This document shows, piece after piece, positions 8,572 through 18,623 of a DNA stretch of 64,000 nt (positions are counted from its first letter, which is position 1; every line of letters starts with the position of its first letter). Source of the DNA: Gilliamella sp. Lep-s35 (GTDB lineage Bacteria > Pseudomonadota > Gammaproteobacteria > Enterobacterales > Orbaceae); the NCBI RefSeq assembly GCF_009795845.1, contig NZ_WTEX01000004.1, forward strand, positions 1-64,000, in the 5' to 3' direction. Made by a program: the position numbers and the translations under genes. The notes under the pieces are model-generated. The model searched no databases, had not been told where the DNA came from, and saw only the letters and a list, made by a program, of their open reading frames with translations.

Positions 8572-9948
8572 TTAAAGATTTTGTCTTTTTTTGATTGATT
8601 TAAAGTACCAGTATAAAACAAGATAAGCCGTACCTGTAGATAGTAGATCTGCCGTTGGTGCTGCCGCCCAAACGCCACTGAATCCTAAAAATAACGGCAA
8701 AATATAAAGGGCAGGTAACAAAATCAAAATTTGTCTTGAAAGGCTTAATAAAATCGAAATTTTTGCCATACCAATACATTGGAAAAAGCTAGTAGTCACC
8801 ATTTGAAAGCCAACAAAAATAAACGAAAGTGTAGTAAAACGCAACGCAATGGCTGATAATGCTACAAGATCTTCCTCTGAACTAAAAGCTCGCACCAACA
8901 TATCTGGAATAAAAAATCCTAACACAAAACCGAGCGAAGTTACAACCGTTGCCACTTTCACAGCATAAAAGAACGTCTTTTTAACGCGATCATAATTTTT
9001 AGCACCATAATTATAACCAATAATAGGTTGCATACCTTGATTGATACCAATAACAATCATAATCACTAGCGTAATAAGTCGGTTAGCATTAGAAAAAGCG
9101 GCAATGGAATCATCACCAGATACGCCAGCAAGTGGCGCATAGCGATTAAGTTGCCAGTTAATAAACACCACAACAATTGACGCAGCCATTTGCATTGAAA
9201 AAGGCGATAAACCGATTGATATAACCGATTTTGCAATTGAAAAGTCCAACTTAAAATTACGACGATAAAGCTTAATATTACTATTCTTATTTAAAAAATG
9301 TTGCATAACAAACACAAAGCTAATCATCATCGACAACGTTGTTGCCAGTGCAGCTCCACGCATTCCCCAGCCTAAACCAATAATAAAAATTGGCGCTAAA
9401 ATAATATTGGCAATCACACTAACAAACATAGTGACCATTGCCTTAAATGGATAACCACTTGCGCGCATCATATTATTGTAGTTAAAAGTCAGGGTTAAAA
9501 AGATACTACCAGGTAGAAAAATCTCTAAAAACTCTCTAGCATAAACATGATTAACAGGGCTAGAACCGACAAAACGCAACACGGGATCAACAAAAATAAG
9601 TAACATCGACAACGTAAAACCACTCAGCACCGCAGTTAGCACAAATGACGTACCAGCGACTTTTTCGGCCTTATCATTTTCACCACGACCTAAAAAAATC
9701 GAAATACGACTGGCCGAACCGATTCCAACTAGCATACCAATTGCTGCTGCCAAATTCATTACCGGTAAAATAAGACCAGCGGCACTTAATGCCTCGCGCC
9801 CAATCCAATGGCCAATAAAAACACCATCAATAATATTATAAAGTGTGTTAACTATTGTCCCGATAATGGCGGGTAACGCATATTGCCAAAACAAAGCACT
9901 AATTTTTTTTTGCCTAAAATCGTGATAAATATCGTGAGATTTCACCAT
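8572..9948 (-). CDS. MATE-family multidrug/metabolite exporter
   Basis: 458-residue integral membrane protein with about 12 hydrophobic segments. It has the MATE-family N-terminal pattern (PAIIGTIVNTLYNIIDGVFIGHW) repeated in weaker form in the second half, as expected for two six-helix lobes. Proteins of this type exchange Na+ or H+ for cationic drugs or metabolites across the inner membrane. The closest recognisable group is MepA/YeeO-like rather than DinF. It is a single gene, divergent from yejK. The substrate cannot be deduced. The IS256 remnant ends at its 3' boundary without changing the C-terminus (ending KKRQNL). Confidence 0.88.
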   Translation of the reverse strand: MVKSHDIYHDFRQKKISALFWQYALPAIIGTIVNTLYNIIDGVFIGHWIGREALSAAGLILPVMNLAAAIGMLVGIGSASRISIFLGRGENDKAEKVAGTSFVLTAVLSGFTLSMLLIFVDPVLRFVGSSPVNHVYAREFLEIFLPGSIFLTLTFNYNNMMRASGYPFKAMVTMFVSVIANIILAPIFIIGLGWGMRGAALATTLSMMISFVFVMQHFLNKNSNIKLYRRNFKLDFSIAKSVISIGLSPFSMQMAASIVVVFINWQLNRYAPLAGVSGDDSIAAFSNANRLITLVIMIVIGINQGMQPIIGYNYGAKNYDRVKKTFFYAVKVATVVTSLGFVLGFFIPDMLVRAFSSEEDLVALSAIALRFTTLSFIFVGFQMVTTSFFQCIGMAKISILLSLSRQILILLPALYILPLFLGFSGVWAAAPTADLLSTGTAYLVLYWYFKSIKKRQNL

Positions 9949-10117
9949 ATTTTTTATTCCTATCGTTAGATAAAGAAGTTTCAGATAAGATATACGTTTG
10001 AGTATAAATTTGAAATTATGCCTACTAGTCTAACAGACTTATTAATTGTTGATAGCACTTTTTTCGTGTTTTGCTAAAATGAACACTATTTTTTCAAGCT
10101 CTAAACAGGAATTTCTA

Positions 10118-11122
10118 ATGAGTGTACAAATCGAAAATATCATATTACATAAATTAGTTAGAAAAAGTGACACCGAGATCGAACTGCAATTACGTGACTC
10201 AACGCTAGGTAATGAGCAAGCGGTTATTAATTTAATTGAAGATATCAACCGCATCTATAATAACAAAAGCAAAGCCTATGGATTATTTAATAGCGAAAGC
10301 TTATTTGAACAATCACTAAAAGAACTACGGCTAGGCAATCAAGATTTTTTACATTTTAGCCAAGAATCAACCAAACAACTACGCAACGAACTTGCCAAAT
10401 ATCCTTTTGCAGAAGGAGGAACGGTGGTGTTTTGCCAATATCGTTATTTGGCGGTTGAATACTTAATTATTGCGGTGTTAAATAGTTGCTTAAGTATGTT
10501 AGTTAATGAAGACTTAGATATTAGCGAAACGCAATATCTAGATATTGACCATGCCGATATTATTGCCCGTATAGACATGACCGAATGGGAAACCCAAGCC
10601 GACTCAAAACGATACCTAACTTTCTTAAAAGGTCGAGTAGGGCGAAAAGTATCTGACTTTTTTATGGACTACCTAGGTGCTAATGAAGGATTAGATGCGA
10701 AAGCACAAAACAAAACACTGGTTAAAGCGGTAGATGATTACTGCCAAGAAATGCAATTTGACAAACAAGACAAAACCAACGTACGTGAAAGCGTCTACAA
10801 TTACTGTCAAGCTCAATTACAAGCTGGTGAAGAAATTGAACTAAAAAATCTAGCCAACGAACTACCAACAAGTGACGATAACAACTTTATCGAATTTATT
10901 AAAAACAGCGAATATGACTTAGAAGACACATTCCCCGTTGATCGTAGTGCATTGCGCCAACTTAAAAAATTCTCGGGCAGCGGTGGCGGATTAACCTTAA
11001 GCTTCGATTCAAATTTGTTAGGTGAACGTATAAAATGGGATCCACAGACTGACTCACTGGTTATTAAAGGTGTACCGCCTAATTTGCGTGATCAGCTACA
11101 ACGCAATAGCGGCTCGAACTAA
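10118..11122 (+). CDS. yejK: Nucleoid-associated protein YejK (NdpA)
   Basis: The 334-residue product matches YejK/NdpA in length (335 in E. coli) and in its start, [20 protein letters not shown]. It is a cytoplasmic, nucleoid-associated protein whose detailed function is not established. Candidate starts at 10046 and 10079 were rejected in favour of 10118, which has AGGA seven bases upstream and coincides with the family N-terminus. It is followed 42 bp later by nfo in the same direction. Confidence 0.93.
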   Translation: MSVQIENIILHKLVRKSDTEIELQLRDSTLGNEQAVINLIEDINRIYNNKSKAYGLFNSESLFEQSLKELRLGNQDFLHFSQESTKQLRNELAKYPFAEGGTVVFCQYRYLAVEYLIIAVLNSCLSMLVNEDLDISETQYLDIDHADIIARIDMTEWETQADSKRYLTFLKGRVGRKVSDFFMDYLGANEGLDAKAQNKTLVKAVDDYCQEMQFDKQDKTNVRESVYNYCQAQLQAGEEIELKNLANELPTSDDNNFIEFIKNSEYDLEDTFPVDRSALRQLKKFSGSGGGLTLSFDSNLLGERIKWDPQTDSLVIKGVPPNLRDQLQRNSGSN

Positions 11123-11164
11123 TTATCCGCTAATCATAAACTAACAACGTTATTAGGACAAAAA

Positions 11165-12010
11165 ATGAAATACATTGGTGCACATGTAAGTGCAGCAGGT
11201 GGGGTAGATAACGCCCCGATAAATGCCTATCAAATTGGCGCAACCGCATTTGCGCTATTTACCAAAAACCAACGGCAATGGCACGCCAAACCGCTTGAAA
11301 CAGCCACCATCGACAGCTTCAAAAAACGCTGCGAAAAATATGGCTTTACCAGCAAACAAATTTTGCCACACGACAGTTACTTAATTAACTTAGGCCACCC
11401 CGATAGTGAACAACTTGAAAAATCACGCACTGCGTTTTTAGACGAAATGCAACGTTGTGAACAATTAGGATTAACATTACTCAATTTTCACCCAGGAAGC
11501 GATCTAAAACAAATATCGGTTGATGAATGCCTAGCACGCATTGCCGAATCGATTAACATTACGCTCGACAAAACACAAAATGTGGTTGCTGTTATCGAAA
11601 ATACGGCTGGACAAGGCTCTAACTTAGGCTATAAATTTGAACATCTTGCGCAAATCATTGACCAAGTCGAAGACAAAAGCCGAGTTGGAGTTTGCATTGA
11701 CACTTGCCATGCTTTTGCCGCTGGTTACGATTTACGTACCGAACAAGCTTGCCAAGAAACTTTTGCTGAGTTCGAAAAAATAGTCGGTTTTCAATACTTA
11801 CGAGGCATGCATTTAAACGATGCCAAAAGCGAATTTGCTAGCCATGTCGATCGCCATCACAGTTTAGGCAAAGGCAATATTGGCGAAGCGGCATTTAAAT
11901 ATATCATGCAAGACCCAAGAATTGACGAAATTCCTCTTATCTTAGAAACTATTGATCCCGATATTTGGGCACAAGAAATAAACTGGTTAAAGGAACAGAT
12001 GAATAAATGA
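11165..12010 (+). CDS. nfo: Endonuclease IV (AP endonuclease)
   Basis: Zinc-dependent AP endonuclease that cuts 5' to abasic sites in base-excision repair. The 281-residue TIM-barrel protein carries all nine tri-zinc ligands at the E. coli positions: His69, His109, Glu145, Asp179, His182, His216, Asp229, His231 and Glu261. Motifs such as [20 protein letters not shown] and [13 protein letters not shown] are intact. AGGA precedes the ATG. The stop overlaps the next gene's start as ATGA, suggesting translational coupling to an unrelated exported protein. Confidence 0.97.
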   Translation: MKYIGAHVSAAGGVDNAPINAYQIGATAFALFTKNQRQWHAKPLETATIDSFKKRCEKYGFTSKQILPHDSYLINLGHPDSEQLEKSRTAFLDEMQRCEQLGLTLLNFHPGSDLKQISVDECLARIAESINITLDKTQNVVAVIENTAGQGSNLGYKFEHLAQIIDQVEDKSRVGVCIDTCHAFAAGYDLRTEQACQETFAEFEKIVGFQYLRGMHLNDAKSEFASHVDRHHSLGKGNIGEAAFKYIMQDPRIDEIPLILETIDPDIWAQEINWLKEQMNK

Positions 12011-13047
12011 TAAAGAAATTATTCTATTTTTTGTTTCTGATTTTTATCTTAGTGCCACTGAGTTTCTATAGTTATGCTCAAAGCCTTGATCGTAATAAAT
12101 TGAAAGAATTTGATGGTAGTGGTTATAGAAAAGATATTCGAATCTATTCGCTAGAATTTATTAATTATATTGAAGATGAACCTAGTTTTACGTTCATCTC
12201 ATTATCTGATGATATTAATTTATATGATAAAGAGTATAAAGAAAGAGTCTTTTTAATTCCTAGTGGAAAAAGAGAAAATTACAAAAAGAAAGAATATTTA
12301 TTGACTGATTCATATCGTGCTAAATTTTTTTCTGAAGTTGGAATATCTGAAAACGATACGGTTTTTATTTATGATTATGAAAAAAATTATTTAAAATCAT
12401 TTCCTATTAATAGCTTAAAAGCTTTAGCTATTGTTAATCCTTATAGCAGTAGTGAAGATTTTTTTGATTTATCTGATTATATGTTTGGTTTTAAATTAGA
12501 TTCTAAAATATTTAAAGACCATCCATCTAGCCTTGTTTATATCGGCAAAGAAAACCCTTTTGTACAAGAGCAATTAACGCCTTTATTTTGGAACAAAATC
12601 AATGAACAGGACTTTCCTGTTCTTGATGAAGACGATGAAATTACCGCTATAGCATTTTGGGGAGATATAAAAAGTTTGGAAAAAATGGACTGTTATTTGG
12701 CTGAAGCAAATGGTTTTCGTTTTTTTATACAAAACTATACCAACAAAGATAAAAGCAAGCTTATTCAAAGTGATGAAATCATAGCAAGGCATTTAATTAT
12801 ATTAGACTCCAACTCCAATATAATAACGAATGAGATTGAAGGTATAGCTGAAGGTGACATGTTTTACCCACTAAATAGCTTAAATAATAAAGATGAGTTT
12901 ATATATCAATGGACAGGTAAAATTTTAAAAAATGAGCCACCCGTTGTGTTTGGTTTCAAATCATCATCATTTTCCTGTACTCCTGTTTTCCAATTTATGC
13001 GTCCACTGCACGACTATTTTGTGCCAAGGTGTGATGCACGGTATTAA
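12007..13047 (+). CDS. Uncharacterised exported protein coupled to nfo
   Basis: 346-residue protein beginning with a clear Sec signal peptide ([19 protein letters not shown]..., probable cleavage after SYAQ or nearby). The rest is hydrophilic and rich in Asp, Glu, Lys, Phe and Tyr, with no membrane segment, so a periplasmic location is likely. I recognise no domain. The codons are markedly more A/T-rich than in nfo, which hints at a separate origin. Its ATG overlaps the nfo stop (ATGA). There is no obvious functional link to DNA repair, and the coupling may be only transcriptional opportunism. Confidence 0.7.
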   Translation: MIKKLFYFLFLIFILVPLSFYSYAQSLDRNKLKEFDGSGYRKDIRIYSLEFINYIEDEPSFTFISLSDDINLYDKEYKERVFLIPSGKRENYKKKEYLLTDSYRAKFFSEVGISENDTVFIYDYEKNYLKSFPINSLKALAIVNPYSSSEDFFDLSDYMFGFKLDSKIFKDHPSSLVYIGKENPFVQEQLTPLFWNKINEQDFPVLDEDDEITAIAFWGDIKSLEKMDCYLAEANGFRFFIQNYTNKDKSKLIQSDEIIARHLIILDSNSNIITNEIEGIAEGDMFYPLNSLNNKDEFIYQWTGKILKNEPPVVFGFKSSSFSCTPVFQFMRPLHDYFVPRCDARY

Positions 13048-13151
13048 ATCCGGTACATTATTTTAGTAGGCAAAAACGAGCAGACAGATTAATAAAGTAC
13101 TATTTGAATATCTATTATAATCATATCCATCGTCATTCAGCTAACAGTTAG

Positions 13152-13354
13152 ATGACGCCTGAACAACAATATTATCAAAACGATAAAATGATAGCGGTCG
13201 GCAGTGTTTGGTATTTTGGCAAGGATCAAGCATTCAATCTAAAAACTTAGATGAAATTTCTTTGGAAACAGCGACTAAATTAGATGAATTAAAAGATATT
13301 GATTTTGTTGGTTTTTTATTTGGTTATTTTGATGGATTTTCTCCTCATCCATAA
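13152..13354 (+). pseudogene. Short frameshifted hypothetical ORF
   Basis: The gap 13048-13466 holds an ORF starting MTPEQQYYQNDKMIAVGSVW and stopping at 13248. In another frame the sequence continues SSIQSKNLDEISLETATKL and ends FGYFDGFSPHP at 13354. One extra T in the T4 run near 13214 would join them into a 67-residue protein. No family is recognised. The rest of the gap shows no gene. Confidence 0.4.
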
Positions 13355-13466
13355 TCAGCTGCAAAAATCTCCATTAAACTGATTTGATTCAAGATAGCAT
13401 TAGTCACAACCCTAATTCTACGTTAAAATAGTTAGTTTATTACGCAATAATTACCAAGGAAATTGC

Positions 13467-13805
13467 ATGACAACTGAAATGACAACACTCGACAAAATCA
13501 AAAAACAAATTGCTGACAATCCAATTATTTTATATATGAAAGGTTCGCCAAAATTGCCAAGTTGTGGCTTTTCGGCTCAGGCTGTGCAGGTTTTGTCGCA
13601 ATGTGGTGAAGCGTTTGCATATGTTGATATTTTACAAAACCCTGATATTCGTGCCGAGTTACCAAAATTTGCTAATTGGCCTACATTCCCACAATTATGG
13701 GTTGAAGGCGAGCTTGTTGGCGGCTGTGATATTATGTTAGAAATGTTCCAAACTGGCGAGTTGCAAACGATTATTAAGCAAACGGCTGAAAAGCACAAAT
13801 CTTAA
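13467..13805 (+). CDS. grxD: Monothiol glutaredoxin Grx4
   Basis: Class II (CGFS-type) glutaredoxin that binds a [2Fe-2S] cluster with glutathione and takes part in Fe-S cluster delivery with BolA partners. The 112-residue protein carries KGSPKLPSCGFSAQAVQ with the active-site Cys33. The TFPQLWVEGELVGGCDI region that completes the glutathione site is also present. Length is close to E. coli GrxD (115). An AAGGAA Shine-Dalgarno supports the ATG at 13467. It is monocistronic, with a strong stem-loop after the stop. Confidence 0.96.
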   Translation: MTTEMTTLDKIKKQIADNPIILYMKGSPKLPSCGFSAQAVQVLSQCGEAFAYVDILQNPDIRAELPKFANWPTFPQLWVEGELVGGCDIMLEMFQTGELQTIIKQTAEKHKS

Positions 13806-13812
13806 TCTCCAA

Positions 13813-13977
13813 TCAATCAAGCGCGCCAGTTGAGCGCGCTTTTGCAAGCAACTCTTTTAGATGCCATTCATATTGAGCATCTTCGTACGCTTTTTTGGCT
13901 TTGTCTGTATTGAGCATGGCTTTTTCTAAATCATCTATTGTTTTAGTGTGTTTGCTTGTTTTTAGTTTATTGCTCAT
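13813..13977 (-). CDS. Small protein overlapping the end of rnt
   Basis: A 54-residue ORF begins [20 protein letters not shown] and is charged and helical-looking. Its ATG lies inside the last codons of rnt in another frame (11-nt overlap), so it could be translated by coupling. Its last codons coincide with the inverted repeat that terminates grxD on the other strand. Amino-acid composition is protein-like rather than random, but no family is recognised and the ribosome-binding site is poor. Confidence 0.5.
   Translation of the reverse strand: MSNKLKTSKHTKTIDDLEKAMLNTDKAKKAYEDAQYEWHLKELLAKARSTGALD
13819..13844 (+). terminator. Terminator of grxD
   Basis: A perfect 8-bp G/C-rich stem (AAGCGCGC / GCGCGCTT) with a 7-nt loop starts 14 bp past the grxD stop and runs into TTTT. 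It overlaps the 3' end of the small minus-strand ORF. Confidence 0.7.
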
Positions 13978-14647
13978 TATGTTCATTTGTCTCTATTGGT
14001 GTTTCGGTTTCCATTTTACTATCGATAGATACCAAAGGCCATCCTCCAAGTGATTTTAGTCGATTAACAATTTTACAAAAAAGTATAGCCGTTTTTTGAG
14101 TGTCGTATAGTGCACTGTGAGCTTGTTTGTGATCAAAGGTGATTTGTGCCATTTGGCAAGCTTTGGCAAGCACTGTTTGTCCAAAAATTAAGCCACTGAG
14201 TGATGCTGTGTCAAAGGTAGCAAATGGGTGGAATGGATTGCGTTTGATTTCTGAGCGTTCTGCTGCTGCCATTAAAAAGCTGTGATCAAAATGTGCATTA
14301 TGTGCCACAATGACTGCGCGCGTGCAACCGCTGTCTTTGATGCCTGATCTGACCATTTTGAATATTTCATCTAGGGCTTGCCTTTCGTCTACTGCTGCCC
14401 GTAATGGGTTGCTGGGGTCGATGCCGTTAAAGGCAAGTGCAGCAGGCTCCAAAATAGCACCGTCAAATGGATTGACATTAAATTGTAGCGATTTTTCTGG
14501 TTCTAGCCAGCCGTCGGGCGTCATTTTTAGAGTGATGGCGGCAATTTCTAATATGGCATTGAGTTTGGGATCAAACCCCGAGGTTTCAATATCAATGACA
14601 ACGGGATAAAACCCCCGAAAGCGTTCACATAATTTGGCGTTTGGCAC
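13967..14647 (-). CDS. rnt: Ribonuclease T
   Basis: DEDDh-family 3'-5' exoribonuclease that trims tRNA and stable-RNA 3' ends. The 226-residue product has Exo [13 protein letters not shown] (Asp19, Glu21), Exo II within [13 protein letters not shown] and Exo III with [12 protein letters not shown], so the catalytic residues are intact. Length is close to E. coli RNase T (215). The C-terminal tail is acidic and Glu/Asn-rich. It is convergent with grxD, and a possible small gene overlaps its 3' end. Confidence 0.93.
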   Translation of the reverse strand: MPNAKLCERFRGFYPVVIDIETSGFDPKLNAILEIAAITLKMTPDGWLEPEKSLQFNVNPFDGAILEPAALAFNGIDPSNPLRAAVDERQALDEIFKMVRSGIKDSGCTRAVIVAHNAHFDHSFLMAAAERSEIKRNPFHPFATFDTASLSGLIFGQTVLAKACQMAQITFDHKQAHSALYDTQKTAILFCKIVNRLKSLGGWPLVSIDSKMETETPIETNEHNEQ

Positions 14648-14847
14648 AATAATTTATCTTAATTCGTCAAAAAAGGGCTATTATGCCAGTTTTTAAACGG
14701 TTCGCCTAGCATTGGCTTTAAGCATTTGTTGTTAATTTGTTTATCGGAAGCTTTACATAATCACATTAAGGCAAACGAGTAGATGCGTTTATTATTTAAA
14801 GTGATTATAATCATTCCTTATAAAATCATTTTAAAACCGAGTAAGCA

Positions 14848-15606
14848 ATGCATCATTTTGAATTAGAAAAGATTATTAATAATGAGCTACAAATTACCCG
14901 TTATCGGGACTATGCGCCAAATGGGTTGCAAGTACAAGGGCGAAGGCAAGTTAATAAAATTGTAACAGGCGTTACAGCTTGTCAGTTATTATTAGATAAA
15001 GCAGTTGAATTACAGGCTGATGCGGTGTTGGTGCATCATGGCTATTTTTGGAAAAACGAAGTGCAAACCATTACTGGCATTAAGTATCAACGCATCAAGA
15101 CGTTGTTAACAAATGATATTAATTTGTATGGCTACCACTTGCCGTTAGATGGTCACCCCACTTTAGGTAATAATATGGCGTTAGCTAATTTACTCGGGAT
15201 TACGGTTGATAAGCGTGATGATATTACTAACCTACTTTTTACAGGTGTGCTAAATAGCCCATTGACGGCATTACAATTTAAACATCAACTTGAACAAGTA
15301 TTACATCATAGCCAACGGCAAGTGTTGTTTTGTGGTGATAATGCACCGCAAATGATTAAGCGTATTGCTTGGTGCAGTGGTGGTGGGCAAGATTATATTG
15401 AGCAAGCAGCACAAATGGGCGTAGATGCTTTTTTTACTGGCGAAGTATCAGAACGCACTATTCACATTGCGCGCGAATATGGTATTAACTTTTATGCCGC
15501 AGGGCACCATGCTACTGAGCGTTATGGCATTGAAAATCTAGGAAAATGGTTAGCAAGCGGTTATGGTATTGATGTTATTTTTATTGATATTGATAATCCT
15601 GCATAA
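14848..15606 (+). CDS. NIF3/YbgI-family metal-binding protein
   Basis: 252-residue Nif3-like protein (E. coli YbgI, 247), annotated in many genomes as a GTP cyclohydrolase I type 2 homologue. The family forms toroidal hexamers with a dinuclear metal site. Ligands are visible at both ends: His63-His64 in VLVHHGYFW, and the late motif FYAAGHHATERYGIE. The physiological reaction is unsettled. It is preceded by a 200-bp region without a gene, containing a TATAAT-like hexamer inside the palindrome TGATTATAATCA (14802-14813). Confidence 0.92.
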   Translation: MHHFELEKIINNELQITRYRDYAPNGLQVQGRRQVNKIVTGVTACQLLLDKAVELQADAVLVHHGYFWKNEVQTITGIKYQRIKTLLTNDINLYGYHLPLDGHPTLGNNMALANLLGITVDKRDDITNLLFTGVLNSPLTALQFKHQLEQVLHHSQRQVLFCGDNAPQMIKRIAWCSGGGQDYIEQAAQMGVDAFFTGEVSERTIHIAREYGINFYAAGHHATERYGIENLGKWLASGYGIDVIFIDIDNPA

Positions 15607-15700
15607 CAAAAGTTGAATTTACTTGAGAAATATCGCATACTTATTCGCATATTTTATTCTTTACGTTGTGTTATAAACCAATAATATGAGAGGTCATTTT

Positions 15701-16579
15701 ATGTTTACAGGAAGTCTGGTCGCACTAGTTACCCCTATGGATACGAAAGGAAATGTAGACCACGTAAGCTTAAAAAAATTGGTCGAATATCATATTGCTA
15801 ATGGAACATCGGGCATTGTTTCGGTCGGTACGACAGGCGAATCGGCAACGCTTGATCATCATGAGCATATCGATGTGATTAAACGAACCATCGATTATGC
15901 CGATGGTCGCATTGCTATTATTGCAGGTACGGGGGCAAACGCAACGAAAGAGGCCATTGAATTAACCAGTCGGGTTGAAAATATCGGGGTTGTTGGTTGT
16001 TTAACGGTTGCGCCTTATTATAATAAACCAACCCAAGAAGGCATCTATCAACACTTTAAAGCCATTGCAGAAAGTACAACGTTGCCACAAATCTTATATA
16101 ATGTGCCTGGGCGCACTAGTAGCGATATTAAACCTGAAACCGTTGGGCGTTTAGCCAAAATTAAAAATATTGTTGCATTAAAAGATGCAACAGGTGACCT
16201 TTCAAGAGTTTATCCAACCCGTAAATTAGTTGGGCCTGATTTTAAATTATTAAGTGGCGATGACTCAACGTTTTTAGACTTTATGATTTTAGGTGGTGAT
16301 GGAGTGATTTCAGTCACTGCCAACGTGGCTGCCAAAGCTGTTGCAACGGTATGTAAGCTTGCTGCTAATAACCAAATTCAAGAAGCTCGTGCTTTAAATG
16401 ATACTTTAACGGCATTACATCGTCATTTGTTTATTGAACCCAACCCAACGCCAGCTAAATGGGCTTGCGCAAGATTAGGTTTAATGCAAAGCCCAAGCAT
16501 TCGATTGCCTTTAGTTGCGCTAACTCAATCATCAATTTCGGTAGTTGAGCAAGCATTAAAAGAGGCAAATCTACTATAG
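15701..16579 (+). CDS. dapA: 4-hydroxy-tetrahydrodipicolinate synthase
   Basis: First committed enzyme of lysine and diaminopimelate synthesis, condensing pyruvate with aspartate semialdehyde. The start at 15701 (after GAGAGG) gives 292 residues, the same as E. coli. The earlier in-frame ATG at 15686 leaves no room for a ribosome site. Catalytic residues fall at canonical positions: Thr44, Tyr133, Arg138 and Schiff-base Lys161 ([10 protein letters not shown]). The stop codon sits in the first copy of a 16-bp tandem duplication. It is followed by bamC and purC, the same order as E. coli dapA-bamC-purC. Confidence 0.97.
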   Translation: MFTGSLVALVTPMDTKGNVDHVSLKKLVEYHIANGTSGIVSVGTTGESATLDHHEHIDVIKRTIDYADGRIAIIAGTGANATKEAIELTSRVENIGVVGCLTVAPYYNKPTQEGIYQHFKAIAESTTLPQILYNVPGRTSSDIKPETVGRLAKIKNIVALKDATGDLSRVYPTRKLVGPDFKLLSGDDSTFLDFMILGGDGVISVTANVAAKAVATVCKLAANNQIQEARALNDTLTALHRHLFIEPNPTPAKWACARLGLMQSPSIRLPLVALTQSSISVVEQALKEANLL

Positions 16580-16608
16580 TTTTGTATAACCTTAGTTTTG
16601 TATAACCT
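16577..16608 (+). repeat. 16-bp tandem duplication at the dapA stop
   Basis: TAGTTTTGTATAACCT occurs twice in a row. The first copy supplies the dapA stop codon. It lies between dapA and bamC. Confidence 0.8.
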
Positions 16609-16630
16609 TTAATTTTAAAAGCAGATATCT

Positions 16631-17389
16631 ATGTTAAATAACACATTGAACAAAATCCTATTTAAAAACAATGTTATTAAAAAAACGGCTGTTTTAGCAG
16701 TTGTGACTTCTTTATTTCTTGTTGGTTGTGGTAATGATCAAAATTTTAAACGTGAAGTTGAAGGAAATGAAGATTATCTTAAATCACCTGCTTTAAAACC
16801 GTTAATCATTCCAGAAGGTACTACGATACCAGCTGAAAGTAATGAGTTTTTTGTTAATACAACTGAGGTTCACGGTGATTTAGGAAAGAAGCTTGATATT
16901 AGACCACCAACTTTACCAATCTCAACTATCCAAGAAGCTTTTGCAATTTATAATAACGGCTCAGTCACTTTTAATGTGCCATTAAGTAGTAATGTGTGGG
17001 AGCAGATTCCTAATAGTTTAAATAAAAGAAATATTTTGATTGCTAGCCACGACAGTAATACTATTCAAACCGGCAAAAGCTTTATGGTTCGTGCTGACGA
17101 AGAGCAAGCGGTTGAAGCCTCTTATTCAATTAAACGTCAATTGCTAGGGGATACCGAAACAATCACTATTTTGATCACCTCGTTAACCCGTGGTACTGAA
17201 AATTTAATTTCACAACCGGTTGAAGTACAACGCTATATTGTTGGTTTATTTAATGACATCATGAACGATGTTGCACCTGATTCTATGCGTATTGTGCCAG
17301 CAAAAGCACAAGATAAAAATGACGAAGAAAAGAACAAGCCTGAAAGCAAAAAAACAGCAACAGCCGTAAGTGATGAAGATCAAAAATAG
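16631..17389 (+). CDS. bamC: Outer-membrane assembly lipoprotein BamC (short form)
   Basis: Accessory lipoprotein of the BAM complex. The 252-residue product has a lipobox ending LVGC (Cys33), then the unstructured segment that binds BamD (NEDYLKSPALKPLIIPEG), then one helix-grip domain (about residues 90-215). E. coli BamC has 344 residues and a second, C-terminal helix-grip domain. Here the protein ends instead in a highly charged Lys/Glu/Asp tail. The gene order dapA-bamC-purC supports orthology. The stop is clean, so this looks like a natural short form rather than a recent break. Confidence 0.9.
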   Translation: MLNNTLNKILFKNNVIKKTAVLAVVTSLFLVGCGNDQNFKREVEGNEDYLKSPALKPLIIPEGTTIPAESNEFFVNTTEVHGDLGKKLDIRPPTLPISTIQEAFAIYNNGSVTFNVPLSSNVWEQIPNSLNKRNILIASHDSNTIQTGKSFMVRADEEQAVEASYSIKRQLLGDTETITILITSLTRGTENLISQPVEVQRYIVGLFNDIMNDVAPDSMRIVPAKAQDKNDEEKNKPESKKTATAVSDEDQK

Positions 17390-17398
17390 ATTTGGAAT

Positions 17399-17430
17399 TT
17401 AAGGAGCGAACAGCTCCTTAATTATTTATT
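17399..17430 (+). terminator. Terminator between bamC and purC
   Basis: A perfect 9-bp stem (TTAAGGAGC / GCTCCTTAA) with a GAACA loop is followed by TTATTTATT, 10 bp after the bamC stop. It separates bamC transcription from purC. Confidence 0.65.
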
Positions 17431-17454
17431 GGTAACTGGTATAAGGTTAAAAAC

Positions 17455-18165
17455 ATGAAAAAGTTGGCTGAGCTTTATCGTGGTAAAGCTAAAACGGTAT
17501 ACACTACTGAAAACCCCGATTTATTAATCCTTGAGTTTCGCAATGATACATCCGCATTTGATGGTTTACGCATTGAGCAATTAGATCGTAAAGGCATGGT
17601 TAATAATAAATTTAACTATTTTATTATGACTAAATTGCGTGAAGCAGGTATCCCAACTCAAGTTGAGGCCTTATTATCAGACAACGAAGTACTTGTAAAA
17701 AAACTACAAATGGTGCCTGTTGAATGTGTGGTGCGCAATCGTGCAGCAGGATCTTTAGTTAAGCGTTTAGGCGTTGAAGAAGGTAAAGTCTTAAATCCTC
17801 CTACTTTTGAATTATTCCTCAAAAACGATGCATTGCACGATCCGATGGTTAACGAGTCACACTGTAAAGCTTTTGGTTGGGCGAGCGATGATCAATTAGC
17901 TAAAATGAAAGAACTGAGCTTTAAAATCAACACTATTTTGACTGATTTATTTGACAAAGCAGGGCTAATATTAGTTGACTATAAGCTTGAATTTGGTTTA
18001 TTTAAAGGCGAAATTACCTTAGGCGATGAGTTTTCACCCGATGGTTGTCGCTTGTGGGAAACTGCCACACTAAAAAAAATGGACAAAGATCGCTTTCGCC
18101 AAGGTTTAGGCGGTGTAATTGAAGCTTATGAAGAGGTGGCTAAACGCATTGGTGTGCCTTTGTAA
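17455..18165 (+). CDS. purC: Phosphoribosylaminoimidazole-succinocarboxamide synthase
   Basis: SAICAR synthetase, the ATP-dependent step of de novo purine synthesis that adds aspartate to CAIR. The 236-residue protein (237 in E. coli) begins [16 protein letters not shown], the nucleotide-binding strand of the family. It also contains [13 protein letters not shown] and LVDYKLEFG. The stop codon overlaps the next gene's start (TAATG), so the downstream membrane protein is probably translationally coupled. Confidence 0.96.
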   Translation: MKKLAELYRGKAKTVYTTENPDLLILEFRNDTSAFDGLRIEQLDRKGMVNNKFNYFIMTKLREAGIPTQVEALLSDNEVLVKKLQMVPVECVVRNRAAGSLVKRLGVEEGKVLNPPTFELFLKNDALHDPMVNESHCKAFGWASDDQLAKMKELSFKINTILTDLFDKAGLILVDYKLEFGLFKGEITLGDEFSPDGCRLWETATLKKMDKDRFRQGLGGVIEAYEEVAKRIGVPL

Positions 18166-18620
18166 TGCTTGCGCAGTTTGATGTTTCTTTTTTTATTCTA
18201 TTAGGTTTAGCAGCACTGTGTTATTTAACGCACAATAACACAGTGACATTTGCAGTACTGTTATTGTTACTCTTTAAGCTAACACCACTAGCCACTTATT
18301 TTCCATTTTTAAATCAATATGGCTTAACCATTGGAATTGTTATTTTAACAGCTGCCATGATGGTGCCATTGGCTGATGGTTCGTTAAAAATTAGCGATAT
18401 TGTTAAATCGTTTACTACTTGGCAATCACTATTGGCTATTTTGGTGGGTATTTGTGTATCTTGGCTTGGCACGCGTGGCGTATCGCTTATTGGTGCAGAG
18501 CCAACTATTGTTAATGGCTTAATTATTGGTACGCTAATTGGCGTTGCGTTTTTCAAAGGTGTTCCTGTGGGGCCGCTTATTGCTGCTGGGATATTGTCGT
18601 TATTAATTGGAAAAAGTTAA
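18165..18620 (+). CDS. DUF441 (UPF0756) membrane protein, YeaL-like
   Basis: 151-residue hydrophobic protein with four or more membrane segments, of the YeaL/UPF0756 family. The sequence from LGLAALCYLTHNNTVTFA to the Gly-rich C-terminal helix GPLIAAGILSLLIG fits the family throughout. Function is unknown. It is coupled to purC by a 1-nt overlap at TAATG and followed 3 bp later by tmcA. No charged residues suggest a specific transported substrate. Confidence 0.85.
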   Translation: MLAQFDVSFFILLGLAALCYLTHNNTVTFAVLLLLLFKLTPLATYFPFLNQYGLTIGIVILTAAMMVPLADGSLKISDIVKSFTTWQSLLAILVGICVSWLGTRGVSLIGAEPTIVNGLIIGTLIGVAFFKGVPVGPLIAAGILSLLIGKS

Positions 18621-18623
18621 CCT

